Assembly (NCBI GenBank): GCA_001931875.2
Contig: MSJH02000414.1
Location: forward strand, 1-13,180
Source: Byssochlamys sp. IMV 00236
Taxonomy: Eukaryota > Ascomycota > Eurotiomycetes > Eurotiales > Thermoascaceae
DNA: 13,180 nt
Direction: 5' to 3'
The translations under genes were made by a program, and so were the position numbers. The notes below the pieces were generated by a model that saw nothing but the letters and a program-made list of their open reading frames with translations, ran no database searches and had not been told where the DNA came from. Positions 9,531-13,180 of the stretch are shown piece after piece; the first letter of the stretch is position 1, and each line of letters begins with the position of its first letter.

Positions 9531-12017
9531 TTATGTACTTGGACGAAGTTTCTTCAATGTTGGGATTGATCCTGCTGATTTTCTTCTATCAACACGCTCA
9601 CGCTTCTTTCCACGTGAATTTTCTCTTTCTGTCTTTTCAATTGCTCTTGCTGTATTTAACGCGATATTCTAAAAGTAAATGTTATGTAAGAGTATATTAA
9701 AATTAGTATCACTTCGATTATGAAATTAGAAACTTTACCTTCACTTGCATAAGACCAGTAAACAATGCAGGGAAATGGCCAAGTTCAGAGAGTTTTTCGA
9801 TAGCATTGTATTCACCTAACTGAATCATTCGAAATACGCCACTTTTAGTATTCATTGCATACGTGGATACTTGTTTTCCTAATTTGTTAAATTACATTAG
9901 AGTACATTAAAACGCAAACAGGGAAAATATAATACAATTTCCACTTTTTTTATAAAAAAAAAGTTACCTTCAATCAATATACCAAAAACAGAGGCATCAT
10001 CTACACCAATGCTCAATATCTCATCCAACATATCACGCATTTCAATACCAAGTTTAACGAAATCTGATATGTCTCCACGTCCTACTTTCGAAGGTGGTTT
10101 GATCTCACATGTTGCTAACTTAAACTTCTTTATCCATGGTTTGACATAAGCAAACCAATCCGGTTTATACTGGGAATCATTTGTATTTATCAAGACAATA
10201 TTTGCCCTGTTATTGATAAAGTGTGAAAAAAAAGAAAAAAAAGTTAATGGTTTTCGTAAAATAAAAATAGATATTGTTATTACCATGATTGGTAGAAGTG
10301 GTCATCAACTGAGAATATATTGTCAAAGAAGCAATCAATATAGTTTTTAACAAAAGTATCTTCACCAGTTTCATCAGCATCCACTTCTTTTGTCAAACGG
10401 GGCACCCTAAGCTAATTTTCAATATTTTTATAAGTGCACATGATGAAATTAAACTTGCAGTTCAAATAGTATAAAGCTTGCAATCAAATCATTTGTATCT
10501 TTAGTTTTTATAGCGTCAGTGATGATTTCATTGCATTTCTTTTTCATCTCCATCCATCCAACTCTAAGCGTCTATAATCGACAAAGTCATTAATGTATAT
10601 TAGCGTTATAAATCGTTGCTATTTCTTTTCATTTTCCTTCTTTTTTTTTTAAAAAAAAGAAGGAAAATGAAAGAGAAACTTCTACTTACTCTCAGTGTGT
10701 TGGACCAAACCAACAGATTAGTTGATGGGACGGGCGCAGCAGAATAAAGACGATTTAACTCATTCTTTACCAGTACACGAGTTGATTGGGGCATGTACTT
10801 TGTTACAGAGTCGCTGGTTGATAGCATGAAAGGGAAAATCAAATATAAAGACCTAACAGTGTATAATATCAGCGTACCAATAATATTTTCCTAGAGCATT
10901 TTCTTTTCATTTATAGCTTACAATATACGTATGTCCCGTATGTTCCCCTGTGTGGTTGTGAGGTGGGATGATGTAGCTCGAAACTGCTTTAACTCTTGAC
11001 AAATATTAACATCATCAATGATCCACTAAAAAATAGAACAAAGTTTATTCAATATCAACTGTAATTTAAGTATAGTTACTCATAGCTATATACTTACCTC
11101 TTCTTCTTCCTCACAGTCTGGCCAATCAGGTATATATTCATACGTGTGTTTATATGTTCTTGTCGGATGATAATCATCACTTAAAAATGATCCATTTACA
11201 TCGCTATTATCAGGTAGAGGTGTGGATTGACAAGCTATACTGAATTCATCCTAAAAGTGTTATTTCATTAGTAAAATGTTGCCTTCAAAACTTAATTTAT
11301 CAATTATATTAGTTACTTCAACATGATTATGAGTGGCAGGTGTTGTCTTGGTTACTTCGATATTAGGCTGAGTCGGAGGCATCATAGGTATTATCGGTTA
11401 GATATCTAGTTATGGCCTATATCGTCCCAAACACGTTACTTACCATATCCATACTACTTCTTGGCTTCAGCTAGAATAATTTATCAACATATAAATTATC
11501 AGCATATAAATAATATGCTTGCTACAATATATCTAACCTGGAGCTCTTGTTCTGCGAGTTTCTTTGCTCCTAGTGTTGACAATATCGCACCCGACGAATC
11601 TCCTTCCAATCTTGCTAATAGTTGTAATCTTTTTACCTCCGCCTTCTTTGCTTGTACTTCATAATAAGAACAAAAAATATTTCGAACTTCTTTATTGTCC
11701 AAATATTTGGCCACTTCATTAGCATACGTTTTGACTGCTTCTCTCTCATTAGAATTACGACTAAACGCCTTCAAGTTGTTGATAAGGTCTTTGAGTATAT
11801 CTTTGCCAGAGTTTTGCCAGGTTTTGGTGTTTTTAAAGTAATAGTCGATTATTTTATCTACTTTTGTCCATAAACGAGCTTCGATTTGAAGAGTGTGCTC
11901 TAGATTATACTGACTACATACATCCGATGGAATCACATAATCACCTCTCACAGAACCAAGCAATGGCTTTTTTGGTAAAGATGCCACTTTTTTTGATTTT
12001 CCTTTTGAGTTTCGCAT
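9531..12017 (-). CDS. Uncharacterised 11-exon protein with a putative PD-(D/E)XK nuclease-like core
   Basis: Exons (minus): 11538-12017, 11444-11470, 11317-11367, 11098-11250, 10922-11025, 10690-10852, 10455-10571, 10284-10411, 9968-10206, 9739-9878, 9531-9668. Ten GT-AG introns of 43-118 nt keep frame, giving 1740 nt and 579 residues with no internal stop. Residues 1-160 are helical and charged, with a basic start (KGKSKK) and a coiled-coil-like part (AKKAEVKRLQLLARLEG). Residues 187-237 are acidic, ending PDWPDCEEEEE. The C-terminal half carries a nuclease-like pattern: Glu382 in a helix (ETGEDTFVKNYID), Pro423-Asp424 (YKPDWFAYV), then Glu442-x-Lys444 (ATCEIKPP), followed by a helical region and VFRMIQLGEY. 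The tail is basic (KKRERVDRRK, KKLRP), suggesting nuclear location. The fold call is inference from motif spacing. The start at 12017 is preferred; an in-frame ATG at 12176 would add an AT-rich, hydrophobic leader that looks like 5' UTR. Function is unknown; a domesticated nuclease or part of a repeated gene family are options. Confidence 0.8.
9943..9964. repeat. Short 9-bp inverted repeat near a splice donor
   Basis: ACTTTTTTT (9943-9951) pairs with AAAAAAAGT (9956-9964) in intron 9879-9967, right beside the donor site. It is similar in style to the larger hairpin in the 118-nt intron of the same gene. Confidence 0.6.
10627..10672. repeat. Perfect 22-bp inverted repeat with 2-nt loop inside an intron
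   Basis: Left arm 10627-10648 (TTTCATTTTCCTTC then T8) and right arm 10651-10672 are exact reverse complements separated by TT. It fills much of the 118-nt intron 10572-10689, the longest of that gene's introns, so the pre-mRNA would fold it into a hairpin. Confidence 0.9.
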
Positions 12018-12345
12018 AATTATTGTAGGGAAAAAATGGAACAAAGATAATAAAATAAGGCAAAGCAAAATTATTCTGAGCAAAGAAGAGGTTTTTTTTT
12101 TTTTATTAAAGGCTGAAGGAAAAAAAACGCTGGTTAGGACAATACTTTGTTTGTTTGTCCGTTGTAAATCAATCATTGTTGCCTTCGTTTCACACTCCGA
12201 TGTGGTGGTACAACACTCTTAAAGCCGCTTTACTTTTCAGTATATATATAAAAACACAAATGCATATATTCCTCATATCTTCTTAGCAAGCATCGATTCA
12301 ATATTTTTTTTTTTTTTTTTGGGAGGGTAATTTAAAGTCTACTGA
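12018..12345. promoter_or_regulatory. Likely upstream region of the nuclease-like gene
   Basis: Reading on the minus strand, a TATATATA string at about 12240-12250 lies some 225 nt before the start codon at 12017. A T-rich/A-rich leader follows it. A T20 run lies at about 12301-12320. No other gene is seen here. Confidence 0.35.
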
Positions 12346-12429
12346 TTAAAGTTCCAATATTGCTTGATATGACTGAGTAAGTTGTTTGGGGGTGACCACC
12401 ACATCTTCGTTGTTCACTTCGGCAACTGC
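12346..12429 (-). pseudogene. Orphan terminal-exon-like coding fragment
   Basis: On the minus strand a branch-point-like ACTAA and acceptor AATCAG are followed by 27 codons of protein-like sequence (AVAEVNNEDVVVTPKQLTQS and then YQAILEL) ending in TAA. The upstream reading closes at a TAA just before the acceptor, so it would have to be a last exon. I cannot find the preceding exons in 12430-13180. It may be the 3' end of a gene beyond a long intron, or a stranded fragment. Family not recognised. Confidence 0.3.
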
Positions 12430-12693
12430 CTGATTTTAGTAACAAGTTCTAAGTCTGAAATGTAAATCATGACTTTATTTAAAGGACAACCGTTAATGAA
12501 TTAATAACTACAATTATCAATAGATCAATAATATATTTTTTACCAAAACGACGTTGGTTAAAAAATGCAACAATATGATTATAGTAAAAATGAAGGAAGG
12601 GACCAGTACAATTCAAAAATAGATTTTAAAAAAACTGCTGCCACACCACACACACTTTAAATTGATGAAGGTATTCATACAGATGGCTGAGTT
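12430..12693. other. AT-rich spacer
   Basis: Nothing recognisable on either strand. Short homopolymers and a small (CA)n near 12645 are the only notable strings. Confidence 0.5.
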
Positions 12694-12790
12694 CGTAACA
12701 TGAATAATACAATGCGCCTATCATCTGCTTCCATCAAAAAGTGAACCATTTGGTAAAGGGGTTGCTAGAAGTATTTCCACAAGACTTACA
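12694..12790 (-). repeat. Diverged repeat copy 1, with CxxCGNTSSNP peptide
   Basis: Shares with copy 2 the blocks CGTAACATGAATA, CTTCCATC-AAAAGT, TTTGG and ATTGCTAGA-GTATTTCCACAAG in the same order. On the minus strand it reads CKSCGNTSSNPFTKW followed by FTF, inside an open frame (12734-12916) that carries no other recognisable domain. Confidence 0.6.
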
Positions 12791-12850
12791 ACTGCTGCTA
12801 TACCATGCTCCATCTGCGACTGATGCAGTGTTTGCACGGATTACCATCTC

Positions 12851-12976
12851 CGTAACATGAATATATATTTCTACATAAACATGGCTAGTCCAAACACACC
12901 TACTGCTTGTTTCCATCCAAAAGTCAATCGTTTGGCAATAAGTGGATTGCTAGAGGTATTTCCACAAGTCTAACAT
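12851..12976 (-). repeat. Diverged repeat copy 2, with a stop inside the same peptide
   Basis: Same block order as copy 1, offset by about 157-180 nt. On the minus strand the matching peptide reads C-stop-T-C-GNTSSNPLIAKRLTF. The Lys codon (AAG) of copy 1 is TAG here, so this copy is broken if it was ever coding. Confidence 0.6.
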
Positions 12977-13161
12977 GTAGGCTGCATCAGTATACTAGCA
13001 GTGCTATATCATTAGGTCTAGTACACTTGAACAAATTAGTAAATGTTGCTGTTAGGTTTATTATTAACATCACCTTCTTCAAATAAATAAAAGCCTATAA
13101 GCATGGTATACAATGCATTATTGAGATTGCCAACCCAAATAAAACATTGAACAGGCTCGAT

Positions 13162-13180
13162 GCTTGCTTCCATCAAAAAG
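13162..13180 (-). repeat. Start of a third repeat copy, cut by the window edge
   Basis: GCTTGCTTCCATCAAAAAG repeats the first block of copies 1 and 2 and runs off the window. About 185 nt of unrecognised AT-rich sequence separates it from copy 2. Confidence 0.5.

Noticed and set aside
9512..9700. Plus-strand open frame of 62 codons
   Set aside because: Lies over the last exon of the minus-strand nuclease-like gene; hydrophobic AT-rich composition, no motif.
12018..12176. N-terminal extension with a hydrophobic stretch on the nuclease-like protein
   Set aside because: The in-frame upstream ATG adds residues rich in Phe, Leu and Lys produced by T/A runs; the basic start at 12017 is a more credible N-terminus.
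1..13180. CRISPR array, riboswitch or operon structure
   Set aside because: No regularly spaced direct repeats, and the organism is eukaryotic with spliced genes, so bacterial-type features are not expected.

Overview
This is nuclear DNA of a filamentous fungus. The evidence is a C2H2-bearing STE12 regulator (the type found in filamentous fungi, not in budding yeast), a spliced ergosterol-pathway C-24 methyltransferase, a mitochondrial MutS homologue, many short GT-AG introns (43-118 nt, one of 250 nt) and AT-rich spacers full of homopolymers and microsatellites. The style of the intron-rich gene on the right suggests an early-diverging lineage, most likely Mucoromycota (Mucorales). That placement is inference.

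Left half (1-7770) is an ordinary gene-dense region with three conserved genes. STE12-like transcription factor (+, 2 exons, 598 aa) carries an N-terminal STE DNA-binding domain and two C-terminal C2H2 fingers joined across one 250-nt intron. erg6, sterol C-24 methyltransferase (-, 3 exons, 375 aa), is convergent with STE12. MSH1-type mitochondrial MutS (-, 3 exons, 876 aa) lies upstream of erg6 in the same orientation. Every splice junction was checked by phase and by continuity of family motifs. The 0.9-kb gap between STE12 and erg6 holds a frameshifted coding-like remnant.

Right half (7771-13180) is accessory in character. It holds a dead mariner transposase (two stops, one frameshift, two of the three catalytic Asp read as Asn, third catalytic region absent). 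Next to it is an intact 11-exon minus-strand gene of 579 codons, visible only after splicing ten introns. Its second half contains a pattern expected of a PD-(D/E)XK nuclease fold (Glu382, Pro423-Asp424, Glu442-x-Lys444) and both termini are basic. I cannot assign it to a named family; it is the best candidate here for an undescribed system. Beyond it are a lone terminal-exon-like fragment and diverged repeats that encode, on the minus strand, related CxxCGNTSSNP peptides.

The three left-hand genes do not form a pathway: mating/filamentation signalling, ergosterol synthesis and mitochondrial DNA maintenance. Right-hand elements are linked by position and by a decayed-repeat environment, not by demonstrated function.
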